From positions 372,001 to 436,000 of the forward strand of contig CALMNL010000006.1 in assembly GCA_937868765.1 (NCBI GenBank): a stretch of 64,000 nt of DNA, read 5' to 3'. Numbering within the stretch: the stretch's first letter is position 1; each line of letters opens with the position of its first letter. This DNA comes from an uncultured Desulfatitalea sp. (lineage in GTDB: Bacteria; Desulfobacterota; Desulfobacteria; Desulfobacterales; Desulfosarcinaceae). Below the pieces are notes generated by a model. The model saw only the letters and a list, made by a program, of their open reading frames with translations. It made no database searches and had not been told where the DNA came from. Positions 51,676-61,217 of the stretch are shown here, piece after piece. Made by a program: the position numbers and the translations under genes.

Positions 51676-52026
51676 TCAGGAGATGCGGCCCGACTTGATC
51701 CGGTCGATAACTGACCGGGCGCAAGATTCGGTGGACGGGTATTCGTCGGTTTGGATAAAGGGACCGCGCATGCCGCGGTATTGGGAAAGGGTGCCCTGGT
51801 GGTGAGCCAGAAAATCGTCGGGCAGGCTGCGAACACCTTGTTCCACCAGCCGGTTGACCACCCACTGAGCATCTTCCTCGGCGTCGGAATTCCCTGGCAG
51901 GAACTCGATCACCAGATCCAAACCCGGTCCCGGGCCCTGGACCCAGACGCCAATGGGTTCGTAGCGCGGGTTACGGATCTGGTCGCGGAGCACGTATTCG
52001 ATCATATACCTGAGCTTCATTCCCAT
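51676..52026 (-). CDS. Phage protein of unknown function
   Basis: 116 residues, alpha/beta, beginning MGMKLRYMIEYVLRDQIRNP. It overlaps the upstream gene by ten bases and ends just before motif copy 3, so it closes the packaging-side operon. No family recognised. Confidence 0.55.
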   Translation of the reverse strand: MGMKLRYMIEYVLRDQIRNPRYEPIGVWVQGPGPGLDLVIEFLPGNSDAEEDAQWVVNRLVEQGVRSLPDDFLAHHQGTLSQYRGMRGPFIQTDEYPSTESCARSVIDRIKSGRIS

Positions 52027-52487
52027 TCCTCCGCAATGCGGGTGTGCTCGTTCAGAAGCTCCGCGTCGATCCGTTCGAATCGGTCCTGGTTTCCGGCCTT
52101 ATAGTCTCGCCAGTGCTTCCAGTCCGCCGCCTGGTTGGGTTCCTGGTCAGGGAAGATGAGCTCGATGTGGAACCTGCGATCCCGATCATCGAGCAGATCG
52201 AGCAGGTAGGTGTCGTCCTGCGACCAGGAGACGACCTTGATGGTGTGGGCGTGCTGGAAGCCCTCGTCGTATCCGGAGAGCCGGATGAGAAGCCAGAAAT
52301 CGACACGCGTCACATTCCCGCCGGCGTCGAATTGCGGGGCCACGCGGGTCACGGTGAAGCCGTCCACGATGCCGACCCGGACCGGCGTCCGGCCTTTCTC
52401 CGCCAGCGTCATCCAGGAGCCTCTGGTGTTGAACGGCTCGAAGAGCGCCTGCAGACGGGCTTTTTCTTTTTCGATGAACTCTTTCAT
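52017..52487 (-). CDS. Phage protein of unknown function
   Basis: 156 residues from ATG 52487; the longer frame upstream lies within the MuF gene and is unlikely. It has an alternating strand pattern (RVDFWLLIRLSGYDEGFQHA, then HTIKVVSWSQDDTYLLDLL) and an acidic helical end. It starts 2 bp after the MuF stop. Possibly a partner of that polyvalent protein; no family recognised. Confidence 0.55.
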   Translation of the reverse strand: MKEFIEKEKARLQALFEPFNTRGSWMTLAEKGRTPVRVGIVDGFTVTRVAPQFDAGGNVTRVDFWLLIRLSGYDEGFQHAHTIKVVSWSQDDTYLLDLLDDRDRRFHIELIFPDQEPNQAADWKHWRDYKAGNQDRFERIDAELLNEHTRIAEEWE

Positions 52488-52489
52488 GC

Positions 52490-55400
52490 TCACCTCACCA
52501 GCACGATGTCCTCGACCTTGCGGCCGTCGGGCAGCTTCATGATTTTGCGGTTGTGGAAGACCTCTATCAGTCGTTGTTTTTCCCGCTCGCTTCCGACCAC
52601 GATCACGTCGATGTTGTCCAGCAGGGTCACCGAGTACTTGAAGATCGTCTCGTTGCCGCCTCGTCGGGCGAACTGTTTCCACTCCTCTGGCGTGCTCCCC
52701 CGGTGGTTCGAGACGTATTCGTCCCTCACTCGTCCGAAGGCGTCGTGGTCGTAGCTGATGGCGTCCATGCGCCGGAGCATTCGCTTCTTGAAGTAGAGCC
52801 CCGTGTCGGACGATCCTCCGGCCGTCGGGAGCTTCTTGATCCGGGTGAAGAAATAGCTCGCGCCGCCGGTGTCCATGTCCGCTTCCGGCGACATCCCGCC
52901 TACCGGCACACCGGCGCGCAGCTTCTCGACCGTGCTTACCATGGCTCCGTTGTTTCCCAGCGCCGCGTCGATGAACGACGCCACGTCTTCGCCGTTGGTC
53001 AAACGGTGGTGAAGGCCGTATCCCTTCATCTGCTTCTCGATGTCCGCGTCGGAAATGTCAAAGCGGTATTGATGCCTGTAACCGGCGCGCTTGGCGGGGT
53101 CCTTGAAGGCAGCCTGGTATTCGCCCATTGGGTCGTAGCCCGGCATGCGGGTGATATCTTTCACTCCGAGCCGTTTTTCCCAGAAGCCGCGTATCTCCCG
53201 GACCCGTTCCTCCTTGCCCGCAGCCCGGCGGTCCAGCTCCTCGACCAGCCGCTTGTAGTCCGGCTCGCGGTCCACCTTGGCGAGGTATGCTTGCTTGTGT
53301 AGATAGAGAAGTTCGGCGTCCTGCGGCGTTGCCGCACCCGCTTTGATGCCCAGCGATTCCATACGTTCCATGGCCCGCTCGAGGCTCTTGGCGTCAGGTC
53401 TGTCCGGAAGGACCAGCTCGAACTCGCCCTGCTGGGCATAGAGGTTCTTGTCCGACCACGGGCGGTAGACTGCGCGCGTGCCGTCGCCGAAGTCGATTTC
53501 GTATTGCTCGCCGGCCTTCATGCCGCGGCCGCGAAAGAGCGCGGAATTGTCCGCCGCCTCGTTCACGACAACGAGTTCGCCGTTTTTGATCTCCCGTTTG
53601 GCCTGAAGCACCTTCGTCCGGCGCACGGTGAAGGGAGCCTCCTTGGGTTTCTTTTCCATCGCGGCGTGTTTCTTGAGATACGCATCGAACCGTCCGGCGA
53701 CCGGTTTGTGTTCACGGGCGGCTTCCTGGACCTTCTCGATCCAGTCGATGTAGCTTCGGGCCATGGCCCGTTCGTCCGGGTCGGTCGAGTCAGCCAGACG
53801 TCTCAGCGCCTTCAGGTGGTCTGTAGCCTTCTTGAGTGTCCCCTGGTTGTACTGTTGGTCCGTGGCATGGTGGTTGACCGTTTTCACCGCGGACAATATG
53901 TCCTGCGCGAAAACGTCCTGCGGCAGCGCCTCACCCACCCGGACGGCGGTGGTGTCGACACCGGCCTTGCGCAGCGCGTCCAGGAGCTTTCCCTCCGCTT
54001 CGGGTCGAACCTTCATCTTGACCACGGTCCGCTGCTTTCCCTTCAATGTCTCGACAAAGATTAGGGCGTTCTGGTCCTCGATGTCGTCCTCATCGAAGGG
54101 CAGGACCTTCCCCTGCCAACCGAGCGAACGGACCTCCTCAAGAAGCGCCTCTTCGGTCGGACCCAGACGTGTCTTCGGCAGCGCATCCAACACATCCTCG
54201 AAACGGAAGTCCCGACGGCCCAACACATCCGCATAGAAACCTTCGAAATCGCGCCGAAGGTTCCGCTTCCGCGCCAGGGCGGTGTCGTAGAAAGCCTGCT
54301 TCCGGGACTCGTCCCCTCCGAATCGTCCTTCGGCATAGGGACGCAGAACAGCCAGATAATCCTCATCAGCGACCTTCTCCACTTCGCGGATGTAGCGCAG
54401 GGTCGCCGCGGGATCGATCTTGACCTTGCCTTCCTTGGCGGTGCGGAAAACGGTATTGTAAAAAGGCTCTTGTTCGCCGTACTTGGCGTTGGGGTGATAG
54501 TCGACGGCCAGGCGGTCCTCACCCAGGTATTTGAAGATCTGCCCCTTGTCGATGCCGTAGACCTTCCCGTCACGACCCCGCAGGAATTGCTTGGCATGGC
54601 CGTCGTGATTGGAAATCAGCCAGTCGACGACGTGCTCCCGCTGAATCTGCTCGATGTCGAGGGTGGTGAGGTCTGCGAGGTCCAATCCGGCGAAGTCGAA
54701 GCGATCCTTCAGGTCGGTCCGCCACTTCTGGATAGAGCCGAGTCGTCCGTTCAGACGGATAGTGCGGACCTCCACGGCGTCCGGATCGATGAGGCGTCCG
54801 ATCTTGTAAGCGGCTTCCTCTCCATAGGCGATGAACTCATCGCCACCACGTTCCACCGGCTTGAAGAGCCAGCGGTCTCCCGCTTCATCGGTCCAGAACT
54901 CCTTGCTGTGCGCGCCGCCGACCTGGGCCTTGCCCGCGGGCTTGAAGTTCCCCGGCTTGCCCTTGGCGATCCACGCCGCGTCCGTCTCCTCGAACTGAGC
55001 GCCTTTCTTGGTGAAAACCGGCGGGGACGGCTGCGTCGGTTTCGGAGTCGGCGCGGGTTTCGCAGGTTCAGGCGCGGCGACTTTCTTTTTGCCGCCATGC
55101 TTTTCCAGCCAGGCTGCGTGCTTTGTTTCGATGCCGGCCTTGGCGGCCTCGATCTTGGCGGGATCGGTCTCCGTGAACAACGAGACCAGTTCATCCTTGT
55201 TCGCCCACTGCCAATGCTTGACCTTGCTGTCCTTGGCCAGCGTCTTGAGGTCGCCGACCTTCATGGACGCGACTTGGTCCTGGAAAAGTTTCTTCTTGAA
55301 AGCGAGCTCTTTGGCGTGGCCCTCGAGCGTCTCCTTCGGCAGACCGGGCGAAGCAGCGAGCGCCGATTCCGCATCTTTCACCGCCGAAAGAAAATCGGCG

Positions 55401-57055
55401 TATCCTGCGGGGGACTCCGGCACGACCACTTTCGCCGCGGTCTGTTCAACCGCCAGCTTCGCCTTGTTGATTGCGGCCTTCTCGGCTGCTTCGAGGGCTT
55501 CCTTCTTGGCCTTTTCCGCCATCTCCTCACCGGCAGCCTTTTCCAGCGCCTTGACGAGCTGCTGCTTGTTCTTGAGCGGGCCGATGTGGTGCTTTTTCTT
55601 GGCGTCGATCAGGGACCCGCCCTTGAGCCCCGCATGATCCGCTCCAGGCTCCAACTCATCGAGAACGTCGATGACGTCCTGCTTAGTCATGTTCAGCGAG
55701 ATGCCCTTGGCCTTGGCCATCTCCTGCAGCTCGACCACGGTAAGGTCGTGCAGCCCTCCGGTCGGTTGGATTTTCTTGAGCTGCTCGGCGAGTTGCTGCG
55801 CCTGTTTGAGAGATGCCTGCTTCTGGGCGAGAAGCTGAACCAGGTCGTCCTTGGTGCGGAGCAGGCCGATCTTGTGTTGTTTGAGCTTGGCGTCGAGCGT
55901 GGCTCCCGCGAGAGTGGAGTGGTCCACGCCGGGCTCGGCCGCATCGAGCAGCTTGATGAAGTCGGCCTTGGTCCTGGCGATGGAGACGCCGTTCTGCTTG
56001 GCCAGGGTCTGGAGTTGCTTCACGCTCAAAGTGTTCAGGTCGGCGATCTGTCCGCCCTCGAAGGCTGCCTTGAGCTTCGCGTCTTCCGCCGCCTTGGTCT
56101 TCGCCTGCTCTTCGATGGTCTGGGGCGGGATGATGCACGCGGCGGGTTCAGCCGCCGCTTTCGCCCCCAGCTCTCCTCCGCAGATCACCAGGGGCCACGC
56201 GACCACGCTCGTGCAGCGGCAGTTGGGATGGGCCGGTTGCTGGGGAAAGCGGTTCGTGTCGAACACCTTGCCGTCCAGCGGTCCGCAGACCGGGCAAACC
56301 CGCTCGTCCTCCATGGTCATCCATTCGAGCTTCCGGACTCCGACCTGGTCGTGGAACTTGAGTCGCCCCTGGTTATGGGCGCGCAGGACCTCCGTGCGGG
56401 CGATCACCTCCATGCGGTACTGGGCCTTGGTGAACACCTTGGAACCGGCATAACGGAAGGATTCCGGGTCTTTCACCACGCGCCCGAGGTCGCGGACGAT
56501 GTCCTCGACGCCCTTACCGGTGGCGATGCCGCCCATCACGACGCGTTTGATGCCGTCGGCCAGCTCGCGGTGGACGTCGCCGGCCAAGACCAGGTTGTAA
56601 TTGGTCATGAAATCGAGGGCATCCGTGTCCACCAGGGTGAACACTCGGGTGGCGAGCTTGTCGATACCCTCCGGGGTCAAGTCACGGTAGAAGGGAAGCT
56701 GGGCCGCGGCGAACTCGTCGATGCCGCGGTAGACGCCTTGGCGGAAGGATGTCTTGGCCGTCTGCCGGAAAAGCAGCGTCTGCTCACGGTGCAGGCGGCT
56801 CGTGGTCTCCTGGATGTCGGTTTGCAGTTTCTTGAGGCCTTCGAGGGCGGCGAGCTTGTTGTCAGGGAGGGAGCCGAGGCTCTTGTAGCGGAGGATGGCG
56901 CGGCGCACCTCCTCTTCGGCGGCGGCAAGCATCGCGGTCAGTTCGGCGACCGTTTGCTCCGTATAGAGATTGCGGCCGCGGACGCTCTTCTCCGTGGCCA
57001 GACGAATGGCTTCGGCTTGAGAAAGAGGCTGTTTGGCCGCGAGCGCACCGATCAT
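52490..57055 (-). CDS. Giant MuF-type polyvalent head protein with kinase-like and further effector-like domains
   Basis: About 1521 residues from ATG 57055, whose ATGA overlaps the portal stop (a GTG at 57073 is possible). Numbering below is from that GTG. The MuF/SPP1 gp7 domain is residues 1-290, with ARTEVLRAHNQGRL, C260-x2-C263 in RVCPVCGPLDGKVF and HPNCRCTSV (C285, C287). SAP-like helical repeats follow near 345-420, 443-510 and 605-636 (LNTLSVKQLQTLAKQNGVS type). Residues about 700-945 look like a PI3/4-kinase/HipA fold, with RWLFKP, WLISNHDGHAKQF (819-830) and IDKGQIF (DxG, 841-847). The C-terminal 250 residues (DTGGASYFFTRIKK, GSSDTGLYFK, LPDGRKVEDIVL) resemble toxin-type enzymes but are unassigned. 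Likely packaged and injected. Confidence 0.75.
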   Translation of the reverse strand: MIGALAAKQPLSQAEAIRLATEKSVRGRNLYTEQTVAELTAMLAAAEEEVRRAILRYKSLGSLPDNKLAALEGLKKLQTDIQETTSRLHREQTLLFRQTAKTSFRQGVYRGIDEFAAAQLPFYRDLTPEGIDKLATRVFTLVDTDALDFMTNYNLVLAGDVHRELADGIKRVVMGGIATGKGVEDIVRDLGRVVKDPESFRYAGSKVFTKAQYRMEVIARTEVLRAHNQGRLKFHDQVGVRKLEWMTMEDERVCPVCGPLDGKVFDTNRFPQQPAHPNCRCTSVVAWPLVICGGELGAKAAAEPAACIIPPQTIEEQAKTKAAEDAKLKAAFEGGQIADLNTLSVKQLQTLAKQNGVSIARTKADFIKLLDAAEPGVDHSTLAGATLDAKLKQHKIGLLRTKDDLVQLLAQKQASLKQAQQLAEQLKKIQPTGGLHDLTVVELQEMAKAKGISLNMTKQDVIDVLDELEPGADHAGLKGGSLIDAKKKHHIGPLKNKQQLVKALEKAAGEEMAEKAKKEALEAAEKAAINKAKLAVEQTAAKVVVPESPAGYADFLSAVKDAESALAASPGLPKETLEGHAKELAFKKKLFQDQVASMKVGDLKTLAKDSKVKHWQWANKDELVSLFTETDPAKIEAAKAGIETKHAAWLEKHGGKKKVAAPEPAKPAPTPKPTQPSPPVFTKKGAQFEETDAAWIAKGKPGNFKPAGKAQVGGAHSKEFWTDEAGDRWLFKPVERGGDEFIAYGEEAAYKIGRLIDPDAVEVRTIRLNGRLGSIQKWRTDLKDRFDFAGLDLADLTTLDIEQIQREHVVDWLISNHDGHAKQFLRGRDGKVYGIDKGQIFKYLGEDRLAVDYHPNAKYGEQEPFYNTVFRTAKEGKVKIDPAATLRYIREVEKVADEDYLAVLRPYAEGRFGGDESRKQAFYDTALARKRNLRRDFEGFYADVLGRRDFRFEDVLDALPKTRLGPTEEALLEEVRSLGWQGKVLPFDEDDIEDQNALIFVETLKGKQRTVVKMKVRPEAEGKLLDALRKAGVDTTAVRVGEALPQDVFAQDILSAVKTVNHHATDQQYNQGTLKKATDHLKALRRLADSTDPDERAMARSYIDWIEKVQEAAREHKPVAGRFDAYLKKHAAMEKKPKEAPFTVRRTKVLQAKREIKNGELVVVNEAADNSALFRGRGMKAGEQYEIDFGDGTRAVYRPWSDKNLYAQQGEFELVLPDRPDAKSLERAMERMESLGIKAGAATPQDAELLYLHKQAYLAKVDREPDYKRLVEELDRRAAGKEERVREIRGFWEKRLGVKDITRMPGYDPMGEYQAAFKDPAKRAGYRHQYRFDISDADIEKQMKGYGLHHRLTNGEDVASFIDAALGNNGAMVSTVEKLRAGVPVGGMSPEADMDTGGASYFFTRIKKLPTAGGSSDTGLYFKKRMLRRMDAISYDHDAFGRVRDEYVSNHRGSTPEEWKQFARRGGNETIFKYSVTLLDNIDVIVVGSEREKQRLIEVFHNRKIMKLPDGRKVEDIVLVR

Positions 57056-58695
57056 CCCGCGCACTCCCGGCACGCCGGCTGCCGGGACGTCGGTTCCTTT
57101 TCCCGGTCGGAGCCTCGTTCCATCGCAGCGGTCTTCGGGTCGAAGAAACGGCAGACCGGGGTATCGAAGGTGGTTTCGTTTCGCTGGACCCGGCAGTGGT
57201 TGAGGTTGCCGTCGAAATGCGCACAGTCGTCACAGACGGCGGCGATGCTTGCGCGGGCGAACGGTCCGGCCCACGATGCTTCGGCGCGGCTCCCAGCCGG
57301 GTTCTTCGCCGGGTCGAGGCCGAGCATCTCCTGCGCCGTCTCGATGCCCATGATCCCGGCCGTCACCATATCGACGATGGGCTTGATCTGCTTTTCGTCG
57401 AGCATGTCCACCGAGCGCTTCTCGGTCTCCCGGTTGGCGGCCTCGATGTCAGGGTCGAGGTCCATCTTCAGTTGCAGGCTCGAACGGCTGATGAGCTTGC
57501 GGTCGTAGAGCTCGATGAGCAGGCGCTTGAAATCGACCGCGTCCGAGGGATCGAGGTCGTTGAACAGGAACTGGAGCGTCTTGTCTTCCCAGCCTTTGAG
57601 CTCCAACCAGTCGTTGAATATCCAGTTCAGGATGATCCGGGCGGCCTGCTTGATCTCCCGGATCATCACCAGCATCTTCTGGAGGCTCACCGAGGCCGTG
57701 GCGAAGTTAGGGCCGTCCCCGGTCACCAGCGACCGCGAGAGGCCAAGCGCCACGACGATGTCCTCCTTCACTTCCTTGACCTTGTCCTCGACGTTGAGGA
57801 CCTGCCCCTCGGTGCCATGGGTCTCGACCGTGACGTAGAAGGGGACGACCAAGCCGCTCTTGAGGTCCATCTTGTTGACCATGTCCCGGACCTGTTCGAG
57901 CATCTTCTGGTCGGGCATGACCATCTTCTGGCCGAACGCGCCTCCGACTTTGAGAAGCCTGAAAGGCGTGGCCCAGCGCTTGGCGATGGCCTGTTCGGCC
58001 CGGCGGTAATCGCGGAGGAGTTCGATGGACTGGAACGCGGGAAGGACGAGCGAGTTGCCCCGTGGCGAGAAGGCCGGCGCGTCCCACTTGAGGTGGAGCA
58101 CCTGCTCCACCGGTAGGTCCAGCCCCTCGTCCGCGGCGGGATTGTCTTCCGGCGTCTGCCGGGCTTCGACGAGCCGACCTTGAGCGTACTTGACCTTGAC
58201 CGAAACCGGGTTGACGCAGACCAGCTCCTCCAGGTCCTTGCCGTCCTTGGTGTACCGTTTGAATCCGACGGCGTCGCCCTTGACCAGGAGCTGGAGAATC
58301 ATGTCCTTGACGAACTCGGAGACGCCCAGGCGGTCGGCGACATCCACGGCATCCCACTTCACCTTCTCGTCATCGCCCGCGATCTTGATCTCGTCACCCA
58401 CAGCGAAAGTGCGCCAGGAGTTGACGCAGTTTTTCACCAGCGGCTCTTCGAGGTAATACTCCCAGGCCTTGCGCGCCCGATCCTCCCAGGAGGCCGGGAT
58501 CGCTTCGGAGGCGTTAATCTTGCTGAACACGGACGGGTCCAACGCCGCGGCCGCTGCCAGAGGAACGAGTACCAAACCGTCCGTCTGCAACTGCGACGGC
58601 TCAGCGCCCGATCCGGATGCCGGGCTGTCGGGTTTCGGGTTGCTTTGCGTTTCCACCGGAGTCCTCTCGGTTTTATGCCCTTGTGGGCGCGACAT
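57052..58695 (-). CDS. Portal protein
   Basis: 547 residues. The portal fold is indicated by WEYYLEEPLVKNCVNSWRTF, DMILQLLVKGDAVGFKRYTK, GLSRSLVTGDGPNFATASVS and EQVLHLKWDAPAFSPRGNS, together with the TerL-portal-MuF order. It forms the dodecameric DNA gate of the head. The C-terminus is odd: after about residue 480 it has a cysteine cluster (VCDDCAHFDGNLNHCRVQ, then TPVCRFFDP, and a final CRECAG), a probable zinc-ribbon-like tail. One conserved motif lies 37 bp upstream. Confidence 0.85.
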   Translation of the reverse strand: MSRPQGHKTERTPVETQSNPKPDSPASGSGAEPSQLQTDGLVLVPLAAAAALDPSVFSKINASEAIPASWEDRARKAWEYYLEEPLVKNCVNSWRTFAVGDEIKIAGDDEKVKWDAVDVADRLGVSEFVKDMILQLLVKGDAVGFKRYTKDGKDLEELVCVNPVSVKVKYAQGRLVEARQTPEDNPAADEGLDLPVEQVLHLKWDAPAFSPRGNSLVLPAFQSIELLRDYRRAEQAIAKRWATPFRLLKVGGAFGQKMVMPDQKMLEQVRDMVNKMDLKSGLVVPFYVTVETHGTEGQVLNVEDKVKEVKEDIVVALGLSRSLVTGDGPNFATASVSLQKMLVMIREIKQAARIILNWIFNDWLELKGWEDKTLQFLFNDLDPSDAVDFKRLLIELYDRKLISRSSLQLKMDLDPDIEAANRETEKRSVDMLDEKQIKPIVDMVTAGIMGIETAQEMLGLDPAKNPAGSRAEASWAGPFARASIAAVCDDCAHFDGNLNHCRVQRNETTFDTPVCRFFDPKTAAMERGSDREKEPTSRQPACRECAG

Positions 58696-58731
58696 TCGCG
58701 CCGTGTGGCGGGGAAAGCCCGCCCCTGGGGT

Positions 58732-58761
58732 TATCTACCGGAGGCGGGGAAGGAACGTCGG
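58732..58761 (-). promoter_or_regulatory. Conserved phage motif, copy 2 (CCGAC-N15-CCGGTAGATA)
   Basis: Minus-strand CCGAC and CCGGTAGATA with a 15-bp spacer, in the 208-bp gap between the terminase and portal genes. The gap also holds an AACCCAG/CTGGGTT hairpin at about 58818-58842. Confidence 0.65.
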
Positions 58762-58903
58762 TGGGCGGGCTGTTCGGTAGTGGCAGCGGGAGTCGGCAAC
58801 ACTTGACCTTGACACGGTGAACCCAGAGGAAAACCTGGGTTTTGCACATTATCGTCAAGTCGAACACCTCCACGAAGAACCGCGGGGGCTTCGTTCATGT
58901 ACT

Positions 58904-60430
58904 TCAGATAAAGACCGGGTCGGTCGTCAGCGGCACCAAGGAAACCGTCTCCTCGCCCACCTGGTTGAGGGTGGACTGCTCCCGGGCCAGCATGGCGCAG
59001 CGCACGGCGTCGATGACGTGGTCATTGCCCTTTGAGTAGACGATGCGCCCGTCGTGCAACGTGTAGGTGTGGGTGGTGAACTGGTCTTCGATCTCCAGGT
59101 CCTCGATGGGGAACACGAGCTGACGTCGCTGGAGCGCCCCGGCGATAAGGCTGGTCATGAATTCCTTGGTCCGCTTCCTGACCTCGTGGCCGTCGCGCAC
59201 GGCCAGGGTGGTCATGCCCCCGAAGTCGTAACCGCGCAGCCGCCCCTGAAGTGCCAGGTCCTTGTACTTGTCCAGGGTCAGCAGTTCCTGAACGACGGCC
59301 ATCCCGTTGCCGCCGTTGTCCACGCCGATGCCCGCGGCTGTGTAATACCGGTCCAGAAGAGCGACGGTCTGGGCGATGTGGGGATAGGCCACGTGCTCCA
59401 TACGGACCCGCAGGACCAGTTTGACGATCCTGCGCTCGGGCAGTTCGATCTCCTGGAACACGACGATCTCGGTCGGGTCGTTGGTGTACCCCAGGTCTCC
59501 GCCGATCCAGAAGACGCCGGTCCGCGGCATGAGATTGAGCAGCATCTCCAGGCGGTCGTGGGATTCTTCCTCGGTGGCGCAGCCGAGCAGTTCCTCGCCG
59601 GTGACGATGACCTTCTGGTACTCGACCACGTCCTGTCGACAGAGATTGAGGTGCTCGATGTTGAACGCGCCGTAGGAAGGCTTGCCGTGTTCGCCGGCCA
59701 CCTCGTGCTGCCAGCCCGCGCTGTCCCGCCCGCCGTAGAACTCCAGCAGCTCGGCCTCGCGCTCCTGGGTCCACGCCGGGTGCAGCCAGGAAGGCCAACG
59801 GAACACCCGGAACTGGGTCGAGCCGGTCAAGCGGTAATAGGTCGTATCGCGCAGCCCGTTGGGCGTCGAATAGATGCGCAGTCTGCCGCCCGACTTCAGG
59901 CACTGGCGTAGGGCCTTCCAGGCCCGCTCGGTGAGCCACGCCCCTTCGTCCACCCAGACCCGGTCCACATGCAGCGAGCGGAACGCGTCGCCGTATGCAC
60001 CGGCTGGGCGGAAGTAGAGGATCGCGCCGTTGGTGAATTCGAGCCGGAAGTATGGTTTGCGGTGAATCTTGGGCTTTCCGTATTTGGTGAGAGCCACACT
60101 GACCATGAGGTCCGGGTTGGCGTCGAGCTGGAACTCGATCTCCTCGATCAGCGTGTCGAGATGCCCTTGGTGGGGCGCGGCGACGAGTCCCTGGCAGCCG
60201 CGGTTGGTGAAGGCGAAATGCAGGGCATCGGTGGTGATGCAGACGCTCTTGCCCACGTCGCGCCCGTCGAGGTGGATGATATTCTTGTCCGCACAGAGCA
60301 GGTCTTCCGCCTGGTGCGGCCAGTAGACCCGTTGTCCCCCGTCGCGGTTGCGCAGGTATCCCTGTCCCCAGAGGACCGGGTCCGCCAGGGTCTCCGCCAG
60401 TTTGCGCTCCTTGGCGGATATCCGGGTCAT
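58904..60430 (-). CDS. Terminase large subunit
   Basis: 508 residues. ATPase Walker A GRDVGKS (56-62), Walker B VWVDEGAW (Asp161/Glu162), nuclease metal site IGGDLGYTNDP (Asp312) and a late acidic site in GNDHVIDAVRCAM. It cuts and pumps phage DNA into the head. Normal length and gene order. It overlaps the small upstream gene by one base. Confidence 0.9.
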   Translation of the reverse strand: MTRISAKERKLAETLADPVLWGQGYLRNRDGGQRVYWPHQAEDLLCADKNIIHLDGRDVGKSVCITTDALHFAFTNRGCQGLVAAPHQGHLDTLIEEIEFQLDANPDLMVSVALTKYGKPKIHRKPYFRLEFTNGAILYFRPAGAYGDAFRSLHVDRVWVDEGAWLTERAWKALRQCLKSGGRLRIYSTPNGLRDTTYYRLTGSTQFRVFRWPSWLHPAWTQEREAELLEFYGGRDSAGWQHEVAGEHGKPSYGAFNIEHLNLCRQDVVEYQKVIVTGEELLGCATEEESHDRLEMLLNLMPRTGVFWIGGDLGYTNDPTEIVVFQEIELPERRIVKLVLRVRMEHVAYPHIAQTVALLDRYYTAAGIGVDNGGNGMAVVQELLTLDKYKDLALQGRLRGYDFGGMTTLAVRDGHEVRKRTKEFMTSLIAGALQRRQLVFPIEDLEIEDQFTTHTYTLHDGRIVYSKGNDHVIDAVRCAMLAREQSTLNQVGEETVSLVPLTTDPVFI

Positions 60431-60708
60431 CAGGGCAGCCTCGACCTCAATGCCGACCCGAGGACCGTGCCGACGATCTCGGCCAGGATGTGCTGGACGG
60501 CGAGCATCCCTTCGCGGTCGCGGATCACCCCTTCGATATCAGCCGCGGCTTGATCGAGCTCCTCCCACTCGGGGTAAGCTTGCCGGGCGGTATCGAGCCG
60601 GGCCAGGGCATCGTCGATCTTCCCGGCAGCCAGCTCCACGCCGAGCTCGACCAGTTGCCGTCCCGCCTCGCGGACGGCCTCACTGTTCCGTTCCAGGATT
60701 TCCTTCAT
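60430..60708 (-). CDS. Small helical phage protein next to terminase
   Basis: 92 residues from ATG 60708, overlapping the upstream stop (ATGA) after GGAGG. It is helical (EAVREAGRQLVELGVELAAG, then LDQAAADIEGVIRDREGM). Position suggests a packaging or spanin accessory; no family recognised. Confidence 0.6.
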   Translation of the reverse strand: MKEILERNSEAVREAGRQLVELGVELAAGKIDDALARLDTARQAYPEWEELDQAAADIEGVIRDREGMLAVQHILAEIVGTVLGSALRSRLP

Positions 60709-60995
60709 CGCTTGTCCTCCTCCGGCGTTTTTTCCTGCCCGGACGCCCAGCGGTCCAGGGCTTCCATCACCACAGCCAGCCGGTCGCCCATACCCCTCAG
60801 TCGCTCCTGGTCCGGGTGTTCCGCGTCGGCCAGGGCCTTGTTGGCCTCGGCCACGTACTCGGGCATATAGCGGTTCGCCGTGTGAATGGCGTCCTGAATC
60901 CGCTGAGGCGGTCTGGCAGCGGCGCAACTCAACAGTGTCGCAGCCAGACTCGCTGCCAACAGCGCCTTCAGGATCGTTTCGACCTGTCTTCTCAT
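60705..60995 (-). CDS. Small lipoprotein (possible outer-membrane spanin)
   Basis: 96 residues from ATG 60995 with GGGAGG upstream; the longer frame is not supported. A type II signal peptide ends at a lipobox (ILKALLAASLAATLLSC), so it is a lipoprotein of the periplasmic face. The mature part is short, charged and helical. o-spanins (Rz1-like) and some host-interaction lipoproteins look like this; no i-spanin is recognised next to it. Confidence 0.6.
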   Translation of the reverse strand: MRRQVETILKALLAASLAATLLSCAAARPPQRIQDAIHTANRYMPEYVAEANKALADAEHPDQERLRGMGDRLAVVMEALDRWASGQEKTPEEDKR

Positions 60996-61142
60996 GATTC
61001 CCCTCCCGGCCCGCCCGGGGCCTGATTGTTTCTCTGGAATGTGCATGGAACGCCTTGACTTCCGGCGCACACGAAGCCTGTATGTGAATGTGCGCAGAGC
61101 CTTGAATTACAAGGACTTGAGCCGTTTGAAAGGAAGTGCCGA

Positions 61143-61217
61143 ATGCGCGTTTTCGAACCCGAGACCATCCGGATCGGGAAACCTGAACTCAGCGAACGAA
61201 AGGAGAACAAGTCATGA
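61143..61217 (+). CDS. Possible 24-codon leader peptide of the recombinase pair
   Basis: ATG 61143 follows AAGGAAG and the frame (MRVFEPETIRIGKPELSERK plus four residues) ends in a TGA that overlaps the next ATG (ATGA). It may serve translation coupling. Function unknown and only weakly supported. Confidence 0.3.
   Translation: MRVFEPETIRIGKPELSERKENKS

Noticed and set aside
54470-57508. A 1012-codon plus-strand open frame
   Set aside because: It is antisense to the MuF polyvalent protein, whose motifs are intact; composition is that of a shadow frame.
58818-58842. AACCCAG/CTGGGTT hairpin as terminator of the terminase gene
   Set aside because: On the minus strand no T-run follows the stem, so termination is not supported.
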